This document shows positions 6,430 to 13,387 of a stretch of DNA of 16,307 bases, piece after piece. The number at the start of each line of letters is the position of its first letter. Position 1 is the first letter of the stretch. The position numbers were made by a program, and so were the translations under genes. The DNA comes from Christensenella sp. UBA1259. Its GTDB lineage: Bacteria > Bacillota > Clostridia > Christensenellales > Borkfalkiaceae. The stretch is taken from assembly GCA_002308755.1 (NCBI GenBank), contig DBVR01000030.1, positions 1 to 16,307 on the forward strand, written 5' to 3'. The notes beneath the pieces are model-generated. The model ran no database searches, was not told the origin of the DNA, and saw nothing but the letters and a program-made list of their open reading frames with translations.

Positions 6430-7545
6430 CTATTTCAATAATCTTAATACATTTTTCGCCGTGTTTTTATACAATTCTTCCGATTGAGTTAAAACGTCCC
6501 GTAAAAGCGACGGTTTATCTATAATCGAAAAAACGGAAGTCAGACCTTTATCGTACAGCGTTTCGTAGCCGCTTCCGACTGTTCCGACGACGGCTATCAC
6601 GGGAATATCTCTCGCCTTTGCGTGATCTAAAACACCCGATATAACTTTCCCGTCCTTGGATTGTCCGTCTATTTTCCCTTCGCCCGTAATAATATAATCC
6701 GCATCTTTTATCGTGTCGTCAAAGTTGACAATCTTTAATATCTCTTCTACGCCGGAAACGATTTTCGCATTAAGCATCACGGAAAGTCCCGCGCCCATAC
6801 CGCCTGCCGCGCCGCCGCCTGTAATTTTATTTACATCTACGTTAAAACGGCTTTCAATCACTCTTTTGAAATTAAGCATCCCGTTTTCCAAAACGTCGAT
6901 TTGCTCTTGAGTTGCGCCTTTTTGCTTTGCAAACACACGCGCCGCGCCGTTTTTCCCCGTAAGCGGATTTGTTACGTCGCTTAATATAACGAACTCCGTC
7001 CCGTTTGAGTTTATCAATCCGCTGCCGTCTATGTCAACTATTTCGCCAAGTTCTTCTCCCGTTCCTTTGGCGATACTACCGTCTTTTTTTACAAACTTAT
7101 ATCCGAGTGCCGAAAGCGCGCCCATACCGCCGTCGTTAGTCGCGCTGCCGCCGAGTGTTATATATACTTTCTTTTTACCCGATAATGCTGCCTTGCGTAT
7201 AAGTTCGCCCGTGCCGTAGGAAGTGGTTTTCAGCGGATTACGCAATCTTTCGGGGATTAGCGTAAGCCCCGAACACTCGCACATAGATATTATGGCGCAA
7301 TCTTCAAATACGCCGTATCTCGACGGTATTTTTTCGAATAAAGGATTATTCACCCTTTCATAGACTATCTTGCCTTTTTTCTGCCCTATAACCGCGTCGA
7401 GCGTTCCGTCTCCGCCGTCTGCGATAAGCAAAGGAATTATTTTAATTTTTTTGCGTTCGCTTTCGGCTACGGAAATCCAAATCTTATTTATCTCTTCGCC
7501 GGATAAACTACCTTTGAACGAATCGCTTGCGATCACTATCTTCAT
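6430..7545 (-). CDS. Glycerate kinase (GarK/GlxK family)
   Basis: The 371-residue protein phosphorylates D-glycerate to 2-phosphoglycerate with ATP. Family motifs are all present: DSFKGSLS (8-15), ADGGDGT (42-48), GGSATNDGGMG (132-142), SDVTNPL (189-195), the glycine-rich GGGAAGGMGAG (243-253) and TGEGKIDGQ (287-295). Length is that of intact members. It starts 4 bases after the stop of the amidohydrolase gene. Its presence implies that the pathway, or a neighbouring oxidation of glyceraldehyde, yields free glycerate, yet no dehydrogenase for that step is in the operon. It may instead act on a related short sugar acid. The family call is firm. Confidence 0.93.
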   Translation of the reverse strand: MKIVIASDSFKGSLSGEEINKIWISVAESERKKIKIIPLLIADGGDGTLDAVIGQKKGKIVYERVNNPLFEKIPSRYGVFEDCAIISMCECSGLTLIPERLRNPLKTTSYGTGELIRKAALSGKKKVYITLGGSATNDGGMGALSALGYKFVKKDGSIAKGTGEELGEIVDIDGSGLINSNGTEFVILSDVTNPLTGKNGAARVFAKQKGATQEQIDVLENGMLNFKRVIESRFNVDVNKITGGGAAGGMGAGLSVMLNAKIVSGVEEILKIVNFDDTIKDADYIITGEGKIDGQSKDGKVISGVLDHAKARDIPVIAVVGTVGSGYETLYDKGLTSVFSIIDKPSLLRDVLTQSEELYKNTAKNVLRLLK

Positions 7546-7549
7546 AAAG

Positions 7550-8629
7550 TCAAATAACTTTTAAAAGTTTTGCGTCTTTATCCAAAATAAGCATATCCGC
7601 TTTTTTACCTACGGCTATCTCGCCGCGGTCGGTAAGTTTTAATAATTTTGCGGCGTTAAAAGACGTCAGTTTGGTTATTTCGGGCAACGTATAACCCGCA
7701 TTATATAAGTTAAGCGCTACCTTGTCCATCGTCAGTTTACTACCGGATAACGATTTTTCTCCGTTCTCTATAAAAACGTTTATATCGCTGTCAATGTTAC
7801 CGTCGCTTAAAAAACTGTCGGTTATCGCTATAACCCGATCGATTCCCACCGTCTTGATAAGCAAAGCAAGTTTTTCTTTCTTTACGTGTACCCAGTTTTT
7901 ATCGCAAATTACTTCGTAATACATATCGTCCATAAGCATACACGCTTCGTCGAACGATATGTCTTCCGTGCCCCCCATAGTGCTTTCGTCTTTGGTTGTA
8001 CCCGTTGCGTCGAATATATGAGTAGTAAGCCTTGCACCTGCGTTATACGCCTTTTTTACCTGTTCGTAAGACGCTTCGCTATGCCCTATCGCGGGAATTA
8101 TCCCCGCCGCGGCTATATCTTTTATCATACCGCACACGCCGTCCACTTCGGGAGAAGAAGTCCATTGTTTAACGACGCCGCTTGCTATATATTTACCATA
8201 CTTTTCCTTATCGGGTAGTTCCTGTTTATTTCCGCTACCCGTGCCGAAGTTAGCGTTTAATATAGGTCCTTCCAAGTGCGCGCCGATAACGTTGCTTTTA
8301 CCGATAAGGGTTTTAACTTCTCTCAAACACTCTAAAAGCCTGTCGTGCGGAACGTCTCTGTAATAGGTTAAAAGCATAGAAGTCGTGCCGTGCGCCTTAT
8401 GGTATTCCGCCACTTCTTTGGGATCGTCAAACGCCATATTCAAAGCGCTTGCGTGGCAATGTATGTCTATAAACCCCGACATAACGTATTTACCGGAATA
8501 ATCTTCTATTTCGGCGTCCTTCGGTCTTTTGTTACCGATATAAGTTATTATTCCGTTTTCCACCGTAACGAAAGAATCCGTCAACACGGTTTCTTTCGTT
8601 ACGACGTTAGCGTAATACGCAATTTTCAT
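7550..8629 (-). CDS. NagA-like amidohydrolase (N-acetylglucosamine-6-phosphate deacetylase family)
   Basis: The 359-residue metal-dependent amidohydrolase has the NagA plan: metal-site DIHCH (55-59), AHLEGP (117-122, Glu120), GHSEA (182-186, His183), TTHIF (202-206, His204), the catalytic aspartate in ITDSF (Asp271) and the closing GEIAVGKKADMLILD (336-350). NagA removes acetate from N-acetylglucosamine 6-phosphate. Two substrate-side motifs depart from the classical ones: the H-L-F-N-A-M sequence reads HIFDATG, and the D-G-x-H-V loop reads DKNWVHV with two extra residues. The catalytic machinery appears intact but the sugar recognised may differ. It starts one base after the stop of the NagB-like gene, a pairing that parallels nagA-nagB operons. 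Deacylation of an amino-sugar phosphate is likely but not proven. Confidence 0.85.
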   Translation of the reverse strand: MKIAYYANVVTKETVLTDSFVTVENGIITYIGNKRPKDAEIEDYSGKYVMSGFIDIHCHASALNMAFDDPKEVAEYHKAHGTTSMLLTYYRDVPHDRLLECLREVKTLIGKSNVIGAHLEGPILNANFGTGSGNKQELPDKEKYGKYIASGVVKQWTSSPEVDGVCGMIKDIAAAGIIPAIGHSEASYEQVKKAYNAGARLTTHIFDATGTTKDESTMGGTEDISFDEACMLMDDMYYEVICDKNWVHVKKEKLALLIKTVGIDRVIAITDSFLSDGNIDSDINVFIENGEKSLSGSKLTMDKVALNLYNAGYTLPEITKLTSFNAAKLLKLTDRGEIAVGKKADMLILDKDAKLLKVI

Positions 8630-8630
8630 T

Positions 8631-9599
8631 TTAATATCCGACTTTTTCCCAACACTCGAACGGTGCGGCTATTTCTTCACTCACGTACACCTGCGTATCC
8701 ATAAGCTGCAACATAGAACTCGGAATAAGCGGCGTTACGGGTGCGTGCAATACGAGTCTCGACGTCATGCGTTGCCACGACGAGAAAGTATTATTCGTAA
8801 GCAATGCGTGAACTTCTATTCTCTCCCTTGCGTTTTTCACGTCAACGGGCCCTATCGTCGCCGCCATAGGCGGAACGTCCGCTACGTACCCCGACTGACC
8901 GAATACACCGTGCAAAGAGTTCTGCGCAATGGTTAATGGGTGAAGTTTCACAAGCCTTGCTTTCATGTTAAGCCACTCGTCTATATCCTTCGCACTCGTA
9001 AATTCTTCCACGGGGTCGATAAACGCCATATGTCCCGTCCAACCCGGCGAAGAAGAACAGATATCCGCGCCGCCTTCACCCGTTTCGGTTATCATATCGG
9101 AATAGTCGTTGATGTTTTTATTCGTAGGATAATGCACCTGAGAGAGTGGCATGCGCAGTTTTTCGTCGATATTATATACTAAATATTTAAGCATGGAGTG
9201 CGCAAAACCCGCTTTATACGTTTCGGGCGCGATATTCCCCTGATCATCCGCCCACTCGTCCATGGCAAAGATATGTACGTTACGGCAATCTACCTTAAAG
9301 TAATTGATAAGTTGCGAAAGCGGTATATACGTTTCCGGTTCGGGATTGCCTAAAATCATGGTGAACTTTTTACCCTTTTCGGACGCTTCCTTCAATCTCG
9401 AAAACAGCGTCGCGATAAGTACGGGGTGCGGATTCATCATAACTTTTACCTTAAAGTCGGGATGCTGCCAACTCTCGTGTTTTTCAAGGTCCGTTCCGCT
9501 TATTTTTCTCAACTTTTCGCAAAGTTCTCTGTCCTTAAACGGAACGAAATCCGCAGGCTTAAACGCAAAATCTTTTGCAGGTTCAAAAATTTTGTTCAT
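8631..9599 (-). CDS. NagB-like (glucosamine-6-phosphate deaminase/isomerase family) protein with altered active site
   Basis: The first operon gene encodes 322 residues related to glucosamine-6-phosphate deaminase (NagB, usually about 240-270 residues), with an N-terminal extension of about 45 residues. FAMDEW (111-116, Asp114) matches the NagB proton-transfer aspartate (Asp72). GWTGHMAFIDP (186-196) matches the D-G-H-I-A-F-N-E-P motif, but the first Asp is Thr188 and the Glu is Asp195; the histidine is kept (His190). SSMLQLM (294-300) matches the late conserved S-x-L-Q-x-H segment. A good ribosome binding site (AAAAGGAG, 9609-9616) precedes the ATG. Loss of the acid in the D-G-H motif argues against ordinary deaminase chemistry; an isomerase, lyase or different amino-sugar enzyme is possible. 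Confidence 0.75.
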   Translation of the reverse strand: MNKIFEPAKDFAFKPADFVPFKDRELCEKLRKISGTDLEKHESWQHPDFKVKVMMNPHPVLIATLFSRLKEASEKGKKFTMILGNPEPETYIPLSQLINYFKVDCRNVHIFAMDEWADDQGNIAPETYKAGFAHSMLKYLVYNIDEKLRMPLSQVHYPTNKNINDYSDMITETGEGGADICSSSPGWTGHMAFIDPVEEFTSAKDIDEWLNMKARLVKLHPLTIAQNSLHGVFGQSGYVADVPPMAATIGPVDVKNARERIEVHALLTNNTFSSWQRMTSRLVLHAPVTPLIPSSMLQLMDTQVYVSEEIAAPFECWEKVGY

Positions 9600-9639
9600 T
9601 ATATAATTCTCCTTTTAATTGTTTTTCCGAAAATCAATC

Positions 9640-9663
9640 TGCGTAAAATTATCGCAATACGCA
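9640..9663. promoter_or_regulatory. Inverted repeat in operon leader
   Basis: TGCGTA (9640-9645) and TACGCA (9658-9663) form six-base arms around a 12-base A/T-rich centre, about 40 bases before the first start codon. It could be an operator or a weak RNA hairpin. It does not match the catabolite-responsive element consensus. Confidence 0.3.
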
Positions 9664-9710
9664 CTTAAAAACGCAATAACCGCACATTAAATAACACCAG
9701 ATAATATCGA

Positions 9711-9738
9711 AAAAGGACAACGTACACTGCTGTCCCTT
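9711..9738 (-). promoter_or_regulatory. Possible leader attenuator hairpin
   Basis: On the minus strand AAGGGACA (9738-9731) pairs with TGTCCTTT (9719-9712), eight pairs with one G-U, and the stem runs into a short T run at 9714-9710. It lies about 50 bases downstream of the predicted transcription start. The T run is short, so termination may be weak or absent. A conditional attenuator is a guess from position and shape. Confidence 0.3.
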
Positions 9739-9797
9739 CAGTTTAACACCCCTTCTTTACTTCGAAGTTAGAAATTATGTTTTGGAAATACGCTTTT

Positions 9798-9826
9798 ATT
9801 ATACAATAACAGCGGACTTAATGCAA
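9798..9826 (-). promoter_or_regulatory. Promoter of the sugar-phosphate operon
   Basis: Read on the minus strand, a perfect TATAAT (9803-9798) lies 17 bases downstream of TTGCAT (9826-9821). The -10 is consensus; the -35 keeps the TTG only. Transcription would start near 9791, giving a leader of about 190 nt before the NagB-like start at 9599. Confidence 0.6.
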
Positions 9827-9920
9827 GAGTTTTTTCGTTTTATTCCGTAAATTTATCGAATATGCACTTTTTCGCGTAAAAAAATTAACAATATTTAGGC
9901 TATCTTGCCTTATACTCGCG

Positions 9921-10466
9921 TTATTTTACTTCTTCGTAATTTATTACCACGTCGCGCAAAGGTTTTCTGTTTTTTGTCCGTATATTATCTTCTTTCGCGT
10001 AGCCCAACGCCACCACTATATCGCATTTGCCGCTTAAAGAAAAAGTTTCGTTCAGTTTATCGCCGTTTACCCAACCTATAATACAACTGTCTATTCCCCT
10101 GTCTTTCGCCGCGAGAGTCATATACGCTATAAACTCCCCTACGTCGTACTCTATAAAGTGCGAAGAAGGAAATCTCTTCTCCGTGCCCTTGTTCAGCGTT
10201 ACGTTTTCGCCCTTATAAACCGCGATAAACGCTTGCGCGTCGTCCAAAAACGCGTTTTTGGCGTCGTCTTGCAGACAGTTTCTCATTTTCGCGTTTTCCT
10301 GCGGCGTACAGGTAATGTACACGCGCCACGGCTGGGAATTGCACGCGGAAGGCGCAAATCTCGCCGCGTCCACGATTTCATAGATCAATTCCCTTTCTAT
10401 CGGCTTAACGGAAAAACTCCTGCAAGCCTGCCTTTCTTTTACCAACTTTTCAAATAATTCAGCCAT
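9921..10466 (-). CDS. Nitroreductase-family FMN-dependent oxidoreductase
   Basis: The 181-residue protein has the nitroreductase fold signature: CRSF near the N terminus (15-18) for flavin phosphate contact, APSACNSQPW (38-47), the central YMTLAAKDRGIDSCIIGW helix-strand segment (115-132) and the C-terminal RTKNRKP (163-169) that closes on FMN. Such enzymes reduce nitro compounds, quinones or other electron acceptors with NAD(P)H, and are often cytosolic dimers. Length suits the compact clostridial type. The start has an SD-like GGGGGAG 6 bases upstream. It has its own promoter and sits 321 bases upstream of the sugar operon, so there is no strong reason to link them. The physiological substrate is unknown. 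Confidence 0.9.
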   Translation of the reverse strand: MAELFEKLVKERQACRSFSVKPIERELIYEIVDAARFAPSACNSQPWRVYITCTPQENAKMRNCLQDDAKNAFLDDAQAFIAVYKGENVTLNKGTEKRFPSSHFIEYDVGEFIAYMTLAAKDRGIDSCIIGWVNGDKLNETFSLSGKCDIVVALGYAKEDNIRTKNRKPLRDVVINYEEVK

Positions 10467-10479
10467 ATTACACTCCCCC

Positions 10480-10509
10480 GTAACGCTATAAAAAACTTTC
10501 CCGCGTTAC
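10480..10509. promoter_or_regulatory. Inverted repeat in the nitroreductase leader
   Basis: GTAACGC (10480-10486) and GCGTTAC (10503-10509) form seven-base arms directly upstream of the ribosome binding site and downstream of the predicted transcription start (about 10537). It could be a repressor operator or an RNA hairpin that affects translation. Confidence 0.35.
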
Positions 10510-10543
10510 TCCATTTTAATATATAATATTCGTATGCACATAA

Positions 10544-10572
10544 ATTATATCGCAAATTTGCCGAGATATCAA
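10544..10572 (-). promoter_or_regulatory. Nitroreductase promoter
   Basis: On the minus strand TTGATA (10572-10567) and TATAAT (10549-10544) are separated by exactly 17 bases, one mismatch from the sigma-A consensus. It sits just downstream of the lipoprotein terminator, so the nitroreductase gene is an independent transcription unit. Confidence 0.8.
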
Positions 10573-10593
10573 CGCTTTTATCGATTATAACGT

Positions 10594-10628
10594 AAAACTC
10601 GCCCCCGAACAATTCGGGGGCGAGTTTT
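10594..10628 (-). terminator. Strong intrinsic terminator after the lipoprotein gene
   Basis: A perfect 16-bp stem (10594-10609 with 10613-10628) with a three-base loop and a G+C-rich core ends in A/T runs on both sides. It follows the lipoprotein stop codon at 10649 by about 20 bases on the minus strand and separates that gene from the nitroreductase promoter. Confidence 0.85.
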
Positions 10629-10648
10629 TAATTTATGCAAATCAATTT

Positions 10649-12211
10649 TTAATCGAAATATGCGTCTCTTGCGCCGATATAATTCGCTATCGCACTATAA
10701 GTTACCTGTTCTTTCAGCACAAGGTATTCATCTATAAGATCGGAATACTCGGAAAACATATACGTCTTGTCTGCCTGTGATATACTTATACTGGTGGGAT
10801 TTACGGCACCCGTCGTGCTGTTCTTGTCATAAAAATCCGTCGGGAACGAATCTATATAGTCGTTTTGGACAAATAACATAGGCAAGTTCACTTTGATTTT
10901 CTCGTACTTCTGTTCCGTTTGGTCGTACACAAAAAGATACGTATCTTTCATTTCGATGTCGAATCTTCTCGACGCCGCTTTCAAACTCAACCCGCCGACG
11001 AGTTTGGTTTTTATCGGGTTCTCGCTGCCGTTTATGTAAATGGTATCCATATTAGTGCCGTTGGTCTCATCTTCGACTTTCACCGAATTGATACCGTTTA
11101 TATCCCAAATATTGAACCAACTCGTTTCGTATTTAATGTTTTTTACGGTTTCTCTGACTTCCGCGCCCACAAGGTTGCCGGTTGAATTTCTATAAACTTC
11201 GAGATACCCTTCGATAACCAAATCGTCCGTTTCTCGCTTGTTGGAAATTATCGAAGTATAATTCGCGTCCACTTTTATTAAAGCGCTGGTCTTTATATTG
11301 TGCGCTTCGGTACCGTAATATTCGTAAAGATATCCTTCCACAATACTTCCCGACCTTTCAAAATGCAGTTCGGTAAGCGAAAGTCCCACAAAGCTTATCG
11401 CAACAGTCAGATCCGTTGACGTCATATCGTACTTAACGACGTTGGAGTCGGAAAGCTGTATCCTGCCGTAGCACCTTTCCGCAGTGCGATCATACAGAAG
11501 TTCTATCTGAACCGACTTGTAAGCAACCAACATCTTATAGTCGCTGTCTTGTATTTCTATCTTAAAAGTAAAGTTCTCCGTCTGCTTTTCATAACTCGCG
11601 TAATTATCGGGGTTTTCGTTAATAAACTCCTGATACAGTTCGATCACCAAGTTCAACGACCCATAAAAGCTCCTTAAATAATCGAACGCTTTATCGGCAA
11701 ACAGCAAAGCAGAATACACTACGTTCATCTGTTTCCCCATCGCTTTTTGCGGTAAAGAAGACACGTTTACGAAAGAACTGAAATCTATTTCGGTGTTCCC
11801 TGCGTAAGCTTTATTGGTTTTGGAAAAACTCGTCGGCAAAAATTCCCAAGGATCGGGCAAAACCGTAATTTCGTTTATTACGTTTGCCGCAAACTGCAAC
11901 ATATCACCCGTATCACCGTTGTCACCTGTGTTGCCGTTATCACCAGTATTGCCGTTGTCACCTGTGTTGCCGTTATCACCAGTATTGCCGTTGTCGCCAG
12001 TGTTACCGTTGTCGCCAGTGTTACCGTTGTCGCCAGTGTTACCGTTGTCGCCTGTGTTGCCGTTGTCACCCGTGTTGGTGTTGATTTCGGTCGTATTGCC
12101 GTCACCCGACTGCGTAGTCCCTGTTTCACCGCAAGCGACGACGGAAACGGCAATCGCCGTGATACAAACGACAAAGACAAACATTTTTAAAATGCCGGTT
12201 AATTTTTTCAT
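10649..12211 (-). CDS. Lipoprotein with NTGDNG repeat stalk, unknown function
   Basis: The 520-residue protein begins with a lipoprotein signal peptide: basic MKK, a hydrophobic core (about 9-24) and the lipobox VVAC, with Cys27 as the lipidated residue. Residues 46-99 are nine exact copies of NTGDNG, followed by a degenerate tenth (DTGD). This Asn/Gly/Thr/Asp-rich stretch is probably a flexible stalk through the cell wall. From about residue 105 to the end is a region with alternating short strands, rich in Tyr, Ser, Thr and Asp, with no further membrane segment. I recognise no known domain there. The gene has an AGGAG site and begins 37 bases after the membrane XRE gene, so they are probably co-transcribed. 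Surface exposure is inferred from the signal. Ligand or function is unknown. Confidence 0.85.
   Translation of the reverse strand: MKKLTGILKMFVFVVCITAIAVSVVACGETGTTQSGDGNTTEINTNTGDNGNTGDNGNTGDNGNTGDNGNTGDNGNTGDNGNTGDNGNTGDNGNTGDNGDTGDMLQFAANVINEITVLPDPWEFLPTSFSKTNKAYAGNTEIDFSSFVNVSSLPQKAMGKQMNVVYSALLFADKAFDYLRSFYGSLNLVIELYQEFINENPDNYASYEKQTENFTFKIEIQDSDYKMLVAYKSVQIELLYDRTAERCYGRIQLSDSNVVKYDMTSTDLTVAISFVGLSLTELHFERSGSIVEGYLYEYYGTEAHNIKTSALIKVDANYTSIISNKRETDDLVIEGYLEVYRNSTGNLVGAEVRETVKNIKYETSWFNIWDINGINSVKVEDETNGTNMDTIYINGSENPIKTKLVGGLSLKAASRRFDIEMKDTYLFVYDQTEQKYEKIKVNLPMLFVQNDYIDSFPTDFYDKNSTTGAVNPTSISISQADKTYMFSEYSDLIDEYLVLKEQVTYSAIANYIGARDAYFD
11915..12076 (-). repeat. 18-bp minisatellite, nine in-frame copies
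   Basis: Nine tandem 18-bp units lie end to end inside the lipoprotein gene, each coding NTGDNG. Units 2 and 4 (from 11933 and 11969) are identical, and units 1 and 3 differ by one base, giving a 36-bp higher-order period. Units 5-7 form a second near-identical group. Such a pattern points to repeated slippage or unequal crossover. Because 18 is a multiple of three, copy changes would alter stalk length, not the reading frame. Confidence 0.95.
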
Positions 12212-12248
12212 AATATTCTCCTATAATTAAATTGACAAGATATTTATT

Positions 12249-13100
12249 TCAGTCTTCGTCCGTCAGTTCGGGGTGCCGTAAATTTTTCGTGAGTGAAAAC
12301 GGATAAACTATAAGACTTATGGGCATACAAATACCGAGTGCCAACAGAAACGCCCCGATACCCAAAAGAATACCAAGTATCCAGAACAGGATTTTCATAC
12401 ATATAACCCATATTATTCCGTCCAAATCAAAAGAAAATATCAGCCCCGGAAACGTTACGAACCCCCACGACGACACCGCCTCGAATATTTCCGTCAACGC
12501 CGTGTTGGCAAGAAATAAACAGGAAATAAAAGTAAACGACAATATAGGCGCTACTACCGTCAACGCGACCATATACCCTTCCCAGTCCAGTTTCGACGAA
12601 ACGATTAAACATACTATTAAAACCGCTATCGCCGCCAAAGACGACCAAACGAAAGATTTTTTCCTGCGGGATACCCCGCGATCTATTTTGGCTTGTTTTT
12701 CAGCCTCCCTTATTTTCGTGTCACAAGATTTACATATGTAATACACCGTTGACGCACTTCTGCCGTGATGTTCGGTTTTCCGCACCATATCTTTGCCGTC
12801 GTAAATAGGTTTATGACAGTGGTCGCAAACGGCAAGTACGGGTTGCGCTTGCTGAATCACAATTTTTTCTTCGACCTGTTTTACAACTTCCGGTTTCGGT
12901 TTACTATCCGGACCGCTTATAATTTCGTCCGTCGTTACTCCGAAAATTTTCGCCATACTGCTTAAAGTGTCGATAGACGGTTCAACGTCTCCCAACTCCC
13001 ATCTCGAAACCGCTTGCGAAGTGACGTGCAACAGATCGGCGAGTTCCTTTTGTGTAAGTCCTTTTTGCATTCTCAATGCCTTTATGTTTTGGGACAGCAT
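12249..13100 (-). CDS. Membrane-anchored XRE-family transcriptional regulator
   Basis: I place the start at the ATG at 13100 (283 residues). A TTG at 13118 is in frame, but the codons between contain the sequence AAAGGAGG, which is the ribosome binding site 5-6 bases before this ATG. Domain order: Cro/CI-type helix-turn-helix (about 4-60, with LTQKELADLLHVT and AVSRWE); a linker; a zinc-ribbon-like pair CDHC/CKSC (Cys92, 95, 123, 126); then three to four hydrophobic segments (about 150-169, 175-198 and a long block 229-268). The plan suggests a DNA-binding protein tethered to the membrane that may sense envelope or redox state. It precedes the lipoprotein gene by 37 bases and faces a small XRE gene. 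The target genes are unknown; autoregulation is plausible. Confidence 0.88.
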   Translation of the reverse strand: MLSQNIKALRMQKGLTQKELADLLHVTSQAVSRWELGDVEPSIDTLSSMAKIFGVTTDEIISGPDSKPKPEVVKQVEEKIVIQQAQPVLAVCDHCHKPIYDGKDMVRKTEHHGRSASTVYYICKSCDTKIREAEKQAKIDRGVSRRKKSFVWSSLAAIAVLIVCLIVSSKLDWEGYMVALTVVAPILSFTFISCLFLANTALTEIFEAVSSWGFVTFPGLIFSFDLDGIIWVICMKILFWILGILLGIGAFLLALGICMPISLIVYPFSLTKNLRHPELTDED

Positions 13101-13164
13101 TTCGTACCTCCTTTTCAATAATCACATTTTATCACAAAATCAACCGCCCGTTGTAAAAAATCGC

Positions 13165-13209
13165 TCAACAGTCTGTTGAATATGTATAAATCTTGTTGAA
13201 TTTTAACAA
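13165..13209. promoter_or_regulatory. Operator-like inverted repeats between divergent regulators
   Basis: TCAACAG-T-CTGTTGA (13165-13179) is a perfect 15-base palindrome with a single central base. A second, looser inverted repeat TTGTT/AACAA (13193-13197 with 13205-13209) shares the TTGTTGAA half site. The TTGTTGAA word occurs in both. The position in a divergent regulator promoter region suggests a binding site for one of the XRE proteins. Confidence 0.45.
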
Positions 13210-13214
13210 AATCC

Positions 13215-13242
13215 TTGTATCGAGAATCCCTGCAACTATACT
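13215..13242 (+). promoter_or_regulatory. Candidate promoter of the small XRE gene
   Basis: TTGTAT (13215-13220) and TATACT (13237-13242) are separated by 16 bases on the plus strand. The predicted start near 13249 gives a leader of about 140 nt. Spacing is one base short of optimum and the leader is long, so the call is moderate. Confidence 0.45.
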
Positions 13243-13387
13243 ACGAGTAATATATGCGTGCAGTCTGCTTTCCTTATATATTAGCAGAATAAATTTAAAA
13301 TGTCAAGTGTGGGGAAAACATATTTCGCCTGCAACTTTGCCTGTATTTTCCTATTTTATTTGAAAAAACGAAACATAGGAGAAAGTT

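Larger units (their letters stand above)
9600..9920 (-). other. Leader and promoter region of the ten-gene operon; no gene seen
   Basis: This 321-base gap holds the operon promoter (9798-9826), a leader of about 190 nt, a hairpin with a short T run (9711-9738), a ten-base palindrome ACTTCGAAGT near 9760 and an inverted repeat (9640-9663). I see no credible small coding frame with a ribosome binding site, and no convincing terminator for the nitroreductase gene upstream, so some read-through into the operon is possible. No known riboswitch or T-box motif was recognised. Confidence 0.6.
13101..13387. other. Divergent intergenic region between two XRE genes
   Basis: This 287-base A/T-rich region separates the minus-strand membrane regulator from the plus-strand small regulator. 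It contains operator-like inverted repeats (13165-13209), a plus-strand promoter candidate (13215-13242) and a small stem (13264-13269 with 13283-13288). No convincing minus-strand promoter was fixed: TATACA at 13188-13183 with a poor -35 is the best candidate and would lie between the repeats. No coding frame with a ribosome binding site is seen. Confidence 0.55.

Noticed and set aside
308..9599. Sulfoquinovose degradation by a transaldolase route
   Set aside because: An FSA/transaldolase-type enzyme and an isomerase are present, but there is no sulfoquinovosidase, sulfolactaldehyde enzyme or sulfonate exporter.
7550..9599. Ordinary nagBA operon for N-acetylglucosamine
   Set aside because: The NagB homologue lacks the D-G-H aspartate and the NagA homologue has altered substrate loops; the eight other operon genes are not needed for GlcNAc use.
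9640..9663. Catabolite-responsive element (CcpA site)
   Set aside because: The inverted repeat does not fit the cre consensus with its central CG and flanking TG/CA spacing.
9600..9797. T-box or known riboswitch in the operon leader
   Set aside because: No T-box antiterminator core or other conserved riboswitch motif could be recognised; only simple hairpins are visible.
11915..12076. CRISPR-like array of short repeats
   Set aside because: The 18-bp units are contiguous with no spacers, lie in frame inside a lipoprotein gene and code for NTGDNG.
11814..12230. Plus-strand reading frame rich in SPVLPL repeats
   Set aside because: It is the antisense shadow of the lipoprotein minisatellite; it has no ribosome binding site and the minus-strand gene has a clear signal peptide and terminator.
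13101..13118. Upstream TTG start of the membrane XRE regulator
   Set aside because: The six added codons contain the ribosome binding site AAAGGAGG, ideally placed for the ATG at 13100, so the shorter protein is preferred.
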